Below, piece by piece: positions 44,538 to 57,971 of a stretch of 64,000 nt of DNA. This DNA comes from Erigeron canadensis. Taxonomy: Eukaryota > Streptophyta > Magnoliopsida > Asterales > Asteraceae. The stretch is from the NCBI RefSeq assembly GCF_010389155.1, contig NC_057762.1, positions 27,898,055-27,962,054 of the forward strand, in the 5' to 3' direction. Each line of letters starts with the position of its first letter. The stretch's first letter is position 1. The translations under genes were made by a program, and so were the position numbers. The notes under the pieces were generated by a model. The model worked only from the letters and a program-made list of their open reading frames with translations. It did no database searches and was not told the DNA's origin.

Positions 44538-44711
44538 CTTCATTTCCATTGTGCTCACTTACAAACTAGCTTACATCAGCGAACACCTCACTGTATAATG
44601 GGTGATTCAGGGAAAAAAACCCCACATATTTGTCACTCCTAATGATCGAACCCAAGACCTGTGAGAAAACCAGGAATGCATCTGCCAGTTGAGCCGCGCT
44701 AGACTTCATTT
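44538..44711 (-). mobile_element. SINE candidate, 158 bp, minus strand
   Basis: On the minus strand it starts TCTAGCGCGGCTCAACTGGC (A box) and has TGGGTTCGATCATT (B box) 30 bp later, both tRNA-like. CTTCATTT occurs at both borders (44,538-44,545 and 44,704-44,711), a possible short target duplication. It has no poly-A tail. It could instead be a degenerate tRNA-like sequence without retroposition. Confidence 0.5.
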
Positions 44712-45197
44712 GCTTAGTTGATTATACATTATTAGTAAAGTAATAGATCAATATCATGTTATTATTATACATTAATAACCAAATCAATTGATATTCAATA
44801 CCTCCTTTAATTAATTAGTCCTCCAATTAGCAGAAAATAATCTTGTTAACATAAGTAAAACAAGGTAAAAATAGTTATACCTTAGGATTCCATTGCTATT
44901 TTTACAACTATTTAATTTAATGGAGCTCGTATATGGCGCAAAATCGATCCTTAAAACAATCTCAAAGTTACTTATTACGTGAGATTTTGTGTTTGAAGAT
45001 ATTTAGAGCAGGAAGATCAATTAAAATTGAGTTTGTCTTCAAAGTCGTGCGCAACTTTGTGTAAACACATATGTGCAATATTCTATTATAAAATCCCACG
45101 TACATATGCAAAATAAATAGAGTACTTTAATTTGTGAAATCAACTACTTATTGCAATATTAGTCCACAAAAGCTTATATATGCACCAACAAACAAAC

Positions 45198-45239
45198 ACA
45201 CGTACGTGTCGCCATATATTTGCTACAAATAACACGCGC
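45198..45239 (+). promoter_or_regulatory. ABRE palindrome and CACGCGC site upstream of the clade A PP2C
   Basis: ACACGTACGTGT (45,198-45,209) is a perfect 12-bp palindrome giving ACGTG ABRE cores on both strands. CACGCGC (45,233-45,239) follows, matching the FHY3/FAR1 binding motif and resembling ABRE coupling elements. A further ACGTGT lies at 45,427-45,432. ABI5/ABF-type bZIPs bind such sites in promoters of ABA-induced clade A phosphatases. Function here is inferred. Confidence 0.5.
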
Positions 45240-45537
45240 GTACCTTTTCAATTTGATTATGCGGAAAGATATTATACCAAAAGTATATCATATATAGACT
45301 TAGAATATATATATAACACACAATAAATAGATATAGATATATTCTTTGTAATCATTTAAATTGATAAGAATCCAATAAATTTCCACCGGCCACGTATGCC
45401 TTTGATACACCGAATCCATATTCACTACGTGTAGTTTCTCCAAGGCTCCTGTTCCCGTAGTTGACCGCCGAAATACATATCACACCATTTTTGTACGTCA
45501 TACATATATGCCTTCATGTCTATCGTTCCTTTTATAC

Positions 45538-45546
45538 ATATAAATA
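45538..45546 (+). promoter_or_regulatory. TATA box of the clade A PP2C
   Basis: ATATAAATA lies 78 bp before the ATG at 45,624, in a TTTATACATATAAATAATAA context. It would imply a leader of about 50 nt. Confidence 0.5.
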
Positions 45547-45623
45547 ATAAATTCCTTACATATATTCTCGATCATTTTCAAATTAAAGATAGTTTTTTCA
45601 AAGCTCTTGACAACTGATCGAAT

Positions 45624-47209
45624 ATGATGATTAATAATAACATAGATCATACCATATCTTCTACCTCTTCCTTAAACAACTGTAGGCAAATTGCCGGTTT
45701 TTCGGGCAAGAATGACGACGTTAATGTACTTGCTCGTCGAAAGAGAAACGAGCTAAGGCGGTTGAAGGTTTTAGCATTAAACAATAGTAATGGATCTGAT
45801 GGTAATTGTGTGGTATCAAAAAGAGGGAGGATTATGGAGAACTTAATTAATAATAGTGACAATAATCAAAAGGGTGATGATATTAATGATCATAGTATTA
45901 TTCCGTATCGATCGTCGGTAATTGGAAGGAGAAGGGAGATGGAGGATGCAGTGAGTGTAGAACTAGGTTTTGTAGTGACGACGGACAACGAAGAAAACTC
46001 GAATAAGAAGAAATTCGACTTTTATGGTGTGTATGATGGGCATGGGGGGTCACGCGTTGCAAATGCTTGTCGTGAAAGGTTACACAAGTTGTTGGCACAA
46101 GAAATGATCATGATGGATATTGGGGAAATGAATAAGGATTGGGAGGGATTGATGGTGGAAAGTTTTGCGAAAATGGACGAGGAAGTCAATGAGAGTGATC
46201 CGCTTGGATCAACGGGTTCAACGGCTGTTGTGGCCGTTGTTGGTGATGAAGAGATTGTTGTCGCCAATTGTGGTGATTCGAGAGCTGTTCTTTCGCGTGG
46301 TGGTGCTACCTTGCCTTTGTCTAATGATCATAAGGTAGTTCGGTTATTCATACTTCATTATAATAATCTATTGTTTTTAACAGCGAATTGATAGTTAGCA
46401 GCTAGTAACTAGCTTATTCATATTCAGTAATTACAAGTTTTGATTTTGGCAAATAGTTACATATATATATGCATGCACAATAGAACGTTTTCAAATAATT
46501 TTCTAGCTCAAAAATTAATATTAACAAAGAATATTTTAATGTTTTAATAATTGGGTATTATATACGTACGTGCAGCCGGATAGACCCGATGAGCTAGAAC
46601 GGATCGAACACTCGGGTGGAAAGGTGATTGAATGGAATGGGATTCGTGTTTTGGGGGTTCTTGCTACTTCAAGATCAATAGGTAGGTAACAAATAAAACC
46701 TTTTCCATATACAAACAATACAATATAAATACTTTTGTTCTTTTATCTGACTATCTACTTTTGACAGAACTGAGTATTATTGTTGTTGTGTCTTTTAGGT
46801 AACAAATTTATTGGCTGGTTATCTTGATGACCGGGTTTATTAATTAATCTAGTTAATTAATAATTACTTTGTTTATATTTTTGTAGGTGATCGACAACTA
46901 AAACCATATGTGATTGCAAAACCAGAGGTTACAGTGACCAAACGACACGAAAATGATGAATTTATGATATTAGCGAGCGATGGCTTGTGGGATGTCATGT
47001 CAAACGAATTGGCATGTCATATTGTGAGCAAATGTATAGAAGGACGGGTTTTTCGTAAGAAATTTCAGCATACAACAAAAGATAATTACAAATATAAAAT
47101 GACGAACGCAGCCACGGTTTTGACAGAATTGGCTATGGCTCGTGGCAGCAAAGATAATATAAGTGTTATTGTCGTGAATCTTAAAGAACGACAGATCTCC
47201 TCCGGCTGA
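45624..47209 (+). CDS. Clade A protein phosphatase 2C (ABA co-receptor, HAI-like)
   Basis: A Mg/Mn-dependent Ser/Thr phosphatase. In clade A it dephosphorylates SnRK2 kinases and is inhibited by ABA-bound PYR/PYL receptors, acting in nucleus and cytosol. Exons: 45624-46334, 46576-46681, 46887-47209 (GT-AG), joined in frame to 379 residues. Visible motifs are GRRREMED (101-108), YDGHGG (137-142), GDSRAVL (217-223), the [10 protein letters not shown] segment (271-280), DGLWD (304-308) and SKDN with D362 near the end. Metal-binding aspartates D138, D304 and D362 are present. Trp257 in KVIEWNG is the lock tryptophan that contacts ABA-bound receptors and is absent from most non-clade-A enzymes and from AHG1. 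The short N-terminus with [11 protein letters not shown] is basic and could be a nuclear signal. The length and absence of a long regulatory N-terminus favour the HAI group over ABI1/HAB1. Substitutions in the usually MSRSIGDRYLKP loop (T268 for M, Q276 for Y) are slightly unusual. Confidence 0.93.
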
Positions 47210-47714
47210 TGATACAAATACGAGTCGAGGGTAGCGTTTATACCTTCTTTCCCCGTCTTCGATCATTTTGATTCATTTAATTTACATGCTTTTTGATGGC
47301 TTGTGACAATTTCGCCATTTACGTTTGTAGTAAGGGGTTTCATGCCTAACTTTGTTTTGTATTTCAAAACCAGAATCATGTACATAAATTACTAACGAAT
47401 GCAACATGATCAGTTGTTCTTGTTAAACAATTGATTTTTTTTTTGTAGAATATTATTTGTGCTACAATTATTTTTCCTTCCACGTCAGTTTCTACTTGAT
47501 TAACCCTTTGGTTAGCAATAATACTAATTTAATTTAAGAAAAATATTGTTTTGAATTAATGTCCAAATTAGACCTTCCCATAGAATTAGCAATACAAAAG
47601 AAACAAAATTTTTTCCAAACTCCAGCATGTGAATCAGTGAATCTTGTTAGATCGAGTGTGTCTAATTAAGCATACAAGTTAATCAATCGTGTTGTATTTA
47701 CCGAAGACGATAAC
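47210..47714. other. 3' flank of the PP2C, no gene seen
   Basis: AT-rich, and contains the presumed 3' UTR. I see no further coding sequence. Confidence 0.5.
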
Positions 47715-48412
47715 AAATAGAGTATAAATAAAGTTACACATTAACCCCTCTAATATATGACTATTCATCTATAGGTCTAATATTTCCCCTCAAGCTAAGC
47801 CTGGGAAACGAGCCTTAGCTTGGACCGTATGGACGTATGGTAGCAAATTTTTCTGAAGACAACGCTTTTGTGAAAACATCAGCAATTTGGTCATGTGTAG
47901 ATATATATTGAACTGAAAGCTTCCCTTGAGCAACTCTTTCTCTGACAAAGTGAATCAACCTCGACGTGCTTTGTGCGAGCATGGAAAATGGGAGTTGCTT
48001 ATAAGTATGTAGCTCCTAAGTTATCACACCATAAAATGGGAGCAAATCTGATCGGGACATTGAGTTCACGCAAAAGAGCTTCAAGCCAAGTCAATTCTAC
48101 AACTGTATCAGCCAAGGCCTTGTATTCAGATTCGGTTGATGACCGAGAGACAACACGCTGTTTTCTGAAAGACCAGAATATATAGAAGATTTGTACCAAG
48201 ATAGATAACAAAATCCCCGGTGGATCGACAAGCATCAAGAGAGCTTGCCCAATCAGCATCTATTAGGGATTTAAAGTTTGCATCAGTATAGGCATACAAC
48301 CATGAGCTAGAGTCCTTTTGTATCCACTGAAGATTATTACAAGGAGTATAAATAGAGTATATAATTACACATTATCCCTTCTAATATATGACTATTTATC
48401 TATATGTCTAAT
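47715..48412 (-). mobile_element. Ty1/copia retrotransposon remnant (RNase H plus LTR pieces)
   Basis: The minus strand encodes the C-terminal RNase H of a copia polyprotein ([39 protein letters not shown]) at 47,999-48,259. Further fragments lie on each side in other frames (WIQKDSSSWLYAYTDANFKS upstream; ISTHDQIADVFTKAL downstream). A polypurine-like TTGAGGGGAAA precedes a sequence at 47,781-47,715 that repeats at 48,412-48,350 (TAATATATGACTATT..ATCTATA.GTCTAATA). These look like LTR starts. In the right copy the LTR fragment is joined almost directly to RNase H, so most of gag-pol is deleted. Frameshifts make it dead. Confidence 0.8.
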
Positions 48413-49239
48413 AATACAAACGTCAACTTTTGTTTAGCTTCCTTAAAATAAATCAAACGGTACATAAATGTATTGATTTATTTGTATGTAATCATTTTCC
48501 CTCCCAACCTTAATTTCTTTGTCCTAACAGCTTCAATTTGTTGCTAAAACTGGACACTTTGGTTGGAGGGAGGGAGTATTATATGTACATGTCACTCATA
48601 TCTGAGAAGTTCGATCGATCACAATCATATTAATATAATACTCAATGCAAATTAATGTTAATTCGCATGTTGGGGACTTGATAGGAATCAGGTTCTGAAT
48701 CTAATTGAGGATATACATTAATTTATACATACAAATGAAAGTTGATATTGGGTCGTTCCTTTGTGACAAAAATTCGAGTATATGTATGCTAAAGAGAAAC
48801 CAAATAATTTCCATGTGGTGACTGATTTGTTCCTTCAAGACAAGCTCAAATCCAAAGAGAAGATAGGTACGAAAGTATATATAAGGTAAATAATTGGGTA
48901 CGTATTTTGTTAAATGGCCAAGTATACCCCTTTCCCCCCACACCCACCCAAAAAAAATATATTAATAAATAAACTACAATCAATTCTTTTTAACTCTCAA
49001 CCTTTAAAATACCCTTAATTTTCAACACATTTCTAACTCACACACTAAATCTACCCAATATATCTTTAAAATATTTTACATTCATATTTTTCTAAACTAT
49101 CTATCTCCTTTATTAATTAATTTAAATAATTTCATCTAATATATAATATCCTTAATAAAGTAAATTTATAAAAGATACATCTCTTAACCATAAAATAACT
49201 ACACTACTATTTACGTCAATATAATTACTTTTAGATTAA
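48413..49239. other. Intergenic, no gene seen
   Basis: AT-rich, with nothing recognised. Confidence 0.5.
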
Positions 49240-49319
49240 TAACCACATCGTTACCACCACCACTACTAGCACCACCCGTTGCCGCCAACCGCCGTCGCAT
49301 TGTGCGAGTACCCATCTCG
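49240..49319 (+). mobile_element. 3' end of a non-autonomous Helitron
   Basis: A CCACCACCACTAC/CGTTGCCGCC stretch is followed by CGTCGCATTGTGCGAGTACC and CTCG before T (49,316-49,320), the family 3' end. The 5' end was not located. Confidence 0.45.
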
Positions 49320-50836
49320 TATATATATAATAAAGATGAGACATCTACCCAGTCGCACCTTCTCTAAAACACGCAAAACGACGAGATACATAATCTCTGA
49401 TTTGATCATTTGCGTAAAAAGTGAAAATGACACTATTTCAGATAGAAAAGGGAATCCCGATCTTCAAGACCAGTTACAGACCGGTGATTTTGAAACCGGT
49501 TAATAAAACCAACTTATAATAATTTAAATCTTTGATGTTATTTAGCGGTGAAACACTTTAAGTGATCGAAATACAAAATCTAACAAGTTAGAATAGATGG
49601 ATATGTTATAATGAACATATATCAAGAGTTTCAGATCACGGAAAGGTTGGATGTACAAAAAATTTTTCACTAACTCAATCATAAAGAAAGAGGGACTATG
49701 GACGCTGGCATGGGCAACCATGGTCCAAAAAAACTGTATTTTGTCTAATACTAGCCGCTATTGAGTCGTTTATAGCCATTTCTTGCAACTAATTAATAAA
49801 ATATTTGGGTCGATTAAAAAAAAAATTACTAACAGGTTTTTGTAACTGAACCAGTTACAAACCGGTGGGGGTCCAAACCAGTATAAAACCTGGTAAAGTT
49901 AAAATCAGTTTTGATCGTGTTGACCGAAAAATCGGTTAGGTTAGAATAGTGACCGGTTTTCCCAAAAGCCGCACAAAGTCGCATCTATTAGATATGGGCC
50001 AAAAAAAGGCTATTCCTTAAAGCCCAACATAGTATTGGGTTGAAACTTGAATTATGAGCCGCTGAATTTTCTGGTTACATGAATAGTTAAAAAACCCAAC
50101 TATTTTAATTATGGTTATTTTACGTACTTGGAGGTGAAGTAATGATACAAATCGTATTTGAGTGTAACTAGCTAAAAGACCCTTATGAAATACGAGTATT
50201 TAAGAAAGGATTAACCCAAAGACTAATGATTGAAAGCATGCACTAAACATAAGAGTGCAAAAAGTTATACGTTCGTTCATAAATATAATATATCCGTCAA
50301 TGGCTACGAGTTTAATTAAACAAGAAGATCAAGTTCCGCTACTGTTATGGAGGCAAGATCATCTTAGATGCCCCTAAAACCCGGTGGCACACATGGGATT
50401 TTGTCGGTTGAACGGAGTATCACAATACACGGAGTTAATTGTGAAGCTATGGCCGGGACACAAGTCCCTATACCCTATGTTGTAGACTTGTAGTTGCGGT
50501 TATGAGATTTACTAGTTATAATAATAAGTACGAGTAATAATCTAGCCATGTGTGCTAATCCTTGATTAATGACTTTTTGTAATGTCACATTATTAGATTA
50601 ATTTCTTAGATTAAAAATATTAGGTGAAGTCGTTAAAAAAGTAAAATGAAAACAAGAAGTTGTTAAATTGACAAATATCAGAAAAAGTCTTTAACTTGGA
50701 ACAGAAAACTCGTTTCATACCTTTCATCCTCAGCTCTCGTGAAAAAGTAACTACCTTTGGTGTCTTTGTAATAGGTTGAAAATTGTTTTCCTTTTAATAA
50801 AAAATTGTCATGTTCTCCAATCACACAAGCTTAAAA
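49320..50836. other. Intergenic, ACCGGT-rich repeats, no gene seen
   Basis: Contains ACCGGT-rich repeat segments (49,470-49,500 and 49,840-49,975) with internal complementarity. They are of the same general style as the AACCGA repeats at 20.6-21.2 kb. No coding sequence. Confidence 0.4.
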
Positions 50837-51122
50837 AGGTAAATTGCGTGAATGGTCCTTTTGGTTTGGTCATTAGCCTCCATATACCCTCATCCTTTTT
50901 ACATGTATGATTTTTAAACCACTCTTTGATTACATGAATGACCCCTCGATTTTGAAACCTATTGCAAGCTTGGTGTCTTAATCCGTTATTGAATGCCTGA
51001 GTGGCCCCTCTTACTTATTCAACTTTTGAAACCAAACAATGGTATAGGGACCGTCAGATACTTAAAAATAGACTGAGCGTAAAAAAATGGTAAACCTTGG
51101 GGACTAGTGATCATGCAATTAA
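50837..51122. mobile_element. Possible MITE, about 285 bp
   Basis: The left end TAAATTGCGTGAATGGTCCT and the complement of the right end (TTAATTGCATGATCACTAGT) are similar inverted termini. The interior is non-coding. The arms are diverged, so confidence is limited. Confidence 0.4.
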
Positions 51123-53298
51123 GAAAAAACTCATTCATTAATTAATTCTCAGTGTTATAGTTTGAATTTTCAAAGTTTTTATATTTTAGTTTTGATCTTA
51201 TATAATTATATATTTTTTTGTTATATACTCGTAACATTTGATAAATAAATATTATTATCAATATAAATATATTTAAAACTTAATTAATTCATATCAATTT
51301 CTTTAGTTATTATATTACATGTAAAAATATATTTCAAGTTAAAATTAAAAACAAAAGACTATGAAAATTCAAAATGAGATACACTTGATGTGACGGATGG
51401 ACCAATTGTTACGGATTTAAAACTAAAAGATACAAATCTGCCCATATACAATTGCGCTCTCCATTGGATGTAACTAGAGTACTAGACAGCTCTTTCTCTT
51501 GCTGCAACTGAGATATAATCACATTGTTGTTAAAAAGTCATTCAATTATTCAACTTTCAAACTTACATGTCGTAATTATATCTCATAATAATATGTTCAT
51601 ACATTTCTTTTCATTAGAATTTGAATATATAGGTGAGGAAAGCGAAAACGTGGGAATGATTATATCCACAATACTCAAAAGTCAAGAGCAGTGGTGCACA
51701 ACTTTGAGACCAGTATTTGTAGGTCCAACCACTGGCACCTACGCACATTTGAGAGTGTTGAGTTTATCTATGTCCATGTCAATATAAAGGATAATGATTA
51801 ATGAGAAGTAATTAATGTGCATAGCTAGCTAACTCTACAAGTCGATAATGTACCGCTGTAGTATTCATAAAAAGATGGTACGAATATCACTTCCCATGAT
51901 GATTAATAGGTGGAATTGATGAATTTAAAAATAAGTACCATCACCGACACCACTAGACCATCTTCCACACCACCGTCGTCGCATTACGCGGGTATCATGC
52001 TCGTTAACATTAAGGTTTTGCTAATTAAAAATGCACACATGCCGAGTTTTCATTAAGGTGTATTAAATAGTTGTACATTTATCATAAGATTCAGTGAGTA
52101 AGTTTTTGATATGGAAAAATACATTTTTTTATGCACGTTAAATGAAACTTTAATTCTCTAAAGGCATCATTTAACATTTTTCTTTATTCTATTATTATAT
52201 TTACAAAACCTATCTAAGAATTAATGATTATAATATGGTTGCATATATTCCTTGAATCATAACAACAATATAAAAATTAGAGCAAATCGAAAATGCACTA
52301 ACGCGAATCAATGTTAGCTTGTTATATATACAGTATACGGGCATAATTTCTTCTTGTTTTTTGGACGTTGATAGGCATTATTTCTAGCTAATTAATTAAT
52401 GGTTATATATAACTATAATTAATAAATTAATAATTGAATGTAGTTATGATTATACATTATAAAGAAGAAAAATATTAAATGAAGCTATTAGCGTTTACTT
52501 ATTATACCTTTTCATATCAAAAACCTACCCTGAATTTTATAATAAGTGTACGAGCAAAACCTTATTAAGAAAATCCCGAGTTAGTTTAAGATCCAAATTT
52601 GAAGACTAACTAAATTATTTCCATTCTTTTTCCGCTTATTCCGCTCCCCGCTTCCATTCTCTTTTAGATCTCAGTGAGTGAAAGATTTGTCGCTGAAATC
52701 TTATATAGTAGAACTCATTCTATGGGCGAAATTTCCGAGATGTTCGAACTCTTACGAGTGAGCAGAAAAGGGAGAAGGAAATCGTTTTGTATGATCTCTT
52801 CTCTTATATAAATAAAACAAAATTGTTCTAGAAGCTTTTTTCTAATGTGTCATTCCAACATTTTTTTAAAAGCTATTTTTTAAAAATATATGATGTCATA
52901 ATAGATTTTCTTTTCTTTCAAAAACTATTTTTATATTAGGCCTTATGTCATTTTTTTTTTTTTTCATTTTTTAACCTTACTTTTTTTAATTAATACGAAA
53001 AACGGTCGACTTTATTCTAACTATTTATTTTTAATTTCATATCTACAATTGATTTATGGTACTTATTTATTTTTTTTATCTTTTCATCACCCTAACCGGT
53101 TTTATATATTAATGTTCATCTTTACAAGTTTACAAATATGTTATTATCTCAATATCAAATTATAATGTATTGACAACAAATTACATACATAATCCGATAT
53201 ATTTTTCTGTTTTTAATTTTTAATTAAGTGGCCCGGGTTAAACCCGGGTTGATTAGTTAGTTTTCTAATATAGATCTTTTAATTTATATCAAAATCTT
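51123..53298. other. Intergenic with a Helitron 3' end at 51,940-52,003
   Basis: Mostly AT-rich. At 51,940-52,003 the CACCGACACCAC..CCGTCGTCGCATTACGCGGG..CTCG|T pattern marks another Helitron 3' end. The 87-codon ORF at 51,524-51,787 shows no family motif. No genes. Confidence 0.45.
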
Positions 53299-53581
53299 TT
53301 TATTCTTTTAATAAAAGAAAGTAAAAGTAAAGTAAAGTAACTCCTAATAACGTCTTACATGGATTTTGGGTTACAAATCGTCTTTGACGGTGTATGGGGG
53401 AGGTTGAAATGTAGACAACCTTAACCCTACCAAAGGTAGAGAGACTGCTTACAAATTTCACCAAAGGTAAAAAGGACCTACAGCCTTATTGGGCATGAGG
53501 ATCGAACCTATGACCTCTGTCTTCGAAGGTAAAAACTTTAACCATTGATACAACCCAGTTGGTTTATTCTTTTAATAAAAG
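53299..53581 (-). mobile_element. tRNA-derived SINE, 245 bp, with 19-bp target duplication
   Basis: TTTATTCTTTTAATAAAAG is repeated exactly at 53,299-53,317 and 53,563-53,581. On the minus strand the body opens CCAACTGGGTTGTATCAATGG (A-box region), has ATAGGTTCGATCCTC (B box) about 45 bp later, and ends in a TTAC/TTTAC simple repeat against the left duplication. Structure and duplication length indicate target-primed reverse transcription. Confidence 0.82.
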
Positions 53582-55414
53582 TATACCTAAAATCTTTATT
53601 TAAAACGGAGATCATGGGGAAGGTGTGATTTTGCCACAAAAATATAAAATTAAATGTGGAAGGTGTGAGTTCATGAAAAGAACCTGAATAGTTGTTTATT
53701 AGGCTTATTAGACGAAGGAGATAACATTGTATTATCGTTATAATTCTTTTTATATACACAAAATGAACGATTAAAAAAAAAAATTCCACTAAACTTTATC
53801 AAAAATGACCGAATTTAGAAGAATTAAGCTGATGAAACTAGAAGTGTTAAGATCCTCTCAATTTGACTAATCAAGTTGGAGGAATTTGAGAGAATCCTCA
53901 TCCATCTTATAGTAGCTAGCATCACTAAACTTATCCCGTTAAACTAATCCTACAAATTACTAAACCAAAATTTCCAAACATATAGTACTAGCTTTCTTTT
54001 AATCTTTGTCATGTATCATGCACATTATTATTTTAATATTCTAAAATTGACGCTTATTCCAAATAAATAAAATATTACTCGTAAATTAATTTATAATATA
54101 CTCCACGAGATGGTTGGCTTAAAACTTTGAATCACATGGTATTTGAGTGAAAATTAAAAAGGATTCGATACCGTTCTACCAATTAATCACGTTTTTCCAA
54201 TATATATACACCTGTCATTCAATACCACCCCCACATTTCAATATATATATACATATACTCACTTGACTTTTGCAAGAAGAACCTGAGACCAGTTTGCAGT
54301 GTATTTCCAATAACGTTTGTACAAGATATAACTGCGAGAGTGTTCAAAGTAAACTTGTCATTCGTACGTACTCTTTCCCACTAGCTATCAACATTTTCAT
54401 GTATATACATATATGATTTTTCATTAGTAGTTTAAACAAAGCTTGAATCAATTAAGTGGTTCACACCTTTGGTTAATTCTAAAGACAGAAGTCATTAATT
54501 GTCATTGTTCCGATCGATCAGTCTTATTTTAAAGGCCGGAGATCATTTTCTACCTTAGCCAGGTAGAACCAAATTAAACAGTATCACTTCCTTAGGTAGG
54601 GTAAGACTGATTACCTATTTCAACCTACCTATACACCATCAAATACGGTATTGGGAACCGTGGTATTGATAGTTTCTTAATTTACTTGTTGACTGTTTAT
54701 GCTTATGTTAAACGTGTTGATTGATGATATCTGTGTTGAGTTAATTTACTTGATTATTGTCATAGTTTGAATTTTAGTGGAAAAAAAAAAGGTGACTGTT
54801 TTTCCTGCTGAATCTTTTAATATTTCCTATTGAATTTCTTTGGTCGGATTAAACATCTTTTTATAGTAGAATATTTTGACTGTTATGTAAGCTATTTTTA
54901 GCCGTCCACGTTGATTGGAGCGTTTGCTAGTTGTGTGGAGGAAATTTTAGTAGCTATTTATATGGGGTACCTTTTAAAAAAGCACTTTTAGAAAAAGAAA
55001 AAACATTGATTTATCACGTTTTCATCCATTCCAACATTAGCTTGGTGTTAGAGGTTTTTGCCTTTGAAGAAAAAAACCAGAGTTCTAATTCCTTTTTTTT
55101 ATGTATGACTTGATTTAAAAATTAGAAACGTTTTTTGTAACTATATATATTATTTTTTGACATAAAATAAAATGATATTTGCGGAATAATAAATTATGTG
55201 TTGTAAAGTTTTTTCTTCTAAAACCAACCCTTTTATGTATCACTTGATTTCTCATGTTTACTTTATTTAGTTGTTGCTTTACTTCACAATGATTCATAAT
55301 ATTATAAGCCCGGCCTTGATGTTAATGTTACTAATTTTTATAGGTTCTCTATTATTTTTCATATAAGGAATAGTTTATGTTTGGCTCATATTGGTGTACA
55401 TTTATAGGTAGAAT
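53582..55414. other. Intergenic and presumed promoter/5' UTR of spermine synthase
   Basis: No gene is seen. A diverged SINE-like patch (TACCTTAGCCAGGTAG..CCTTAGGTAGGGTAAGACTG) lies at 54,550-54,640. An AG acceptor at 55,406-55,407 (TTTATAG) just before the spermine synthase ATG suggests that a 5' UTR intron ends there, so the true promoter may lie near 54.2-54.9 kb. Confidence 0.4.

Positions 55415-57971
<2,557 letters not shown>

Noticed and set aside
47973..48185. 70-codon plus-strand ORF
   Set aside because: It is the antisense shadow of the copia RNase H fragment.
51524..51787. 87-codon ORF ending VLSLSMSMSI
   Set aside because: No conserved motif, no promoter or partner exon; chance frame in a spacer.
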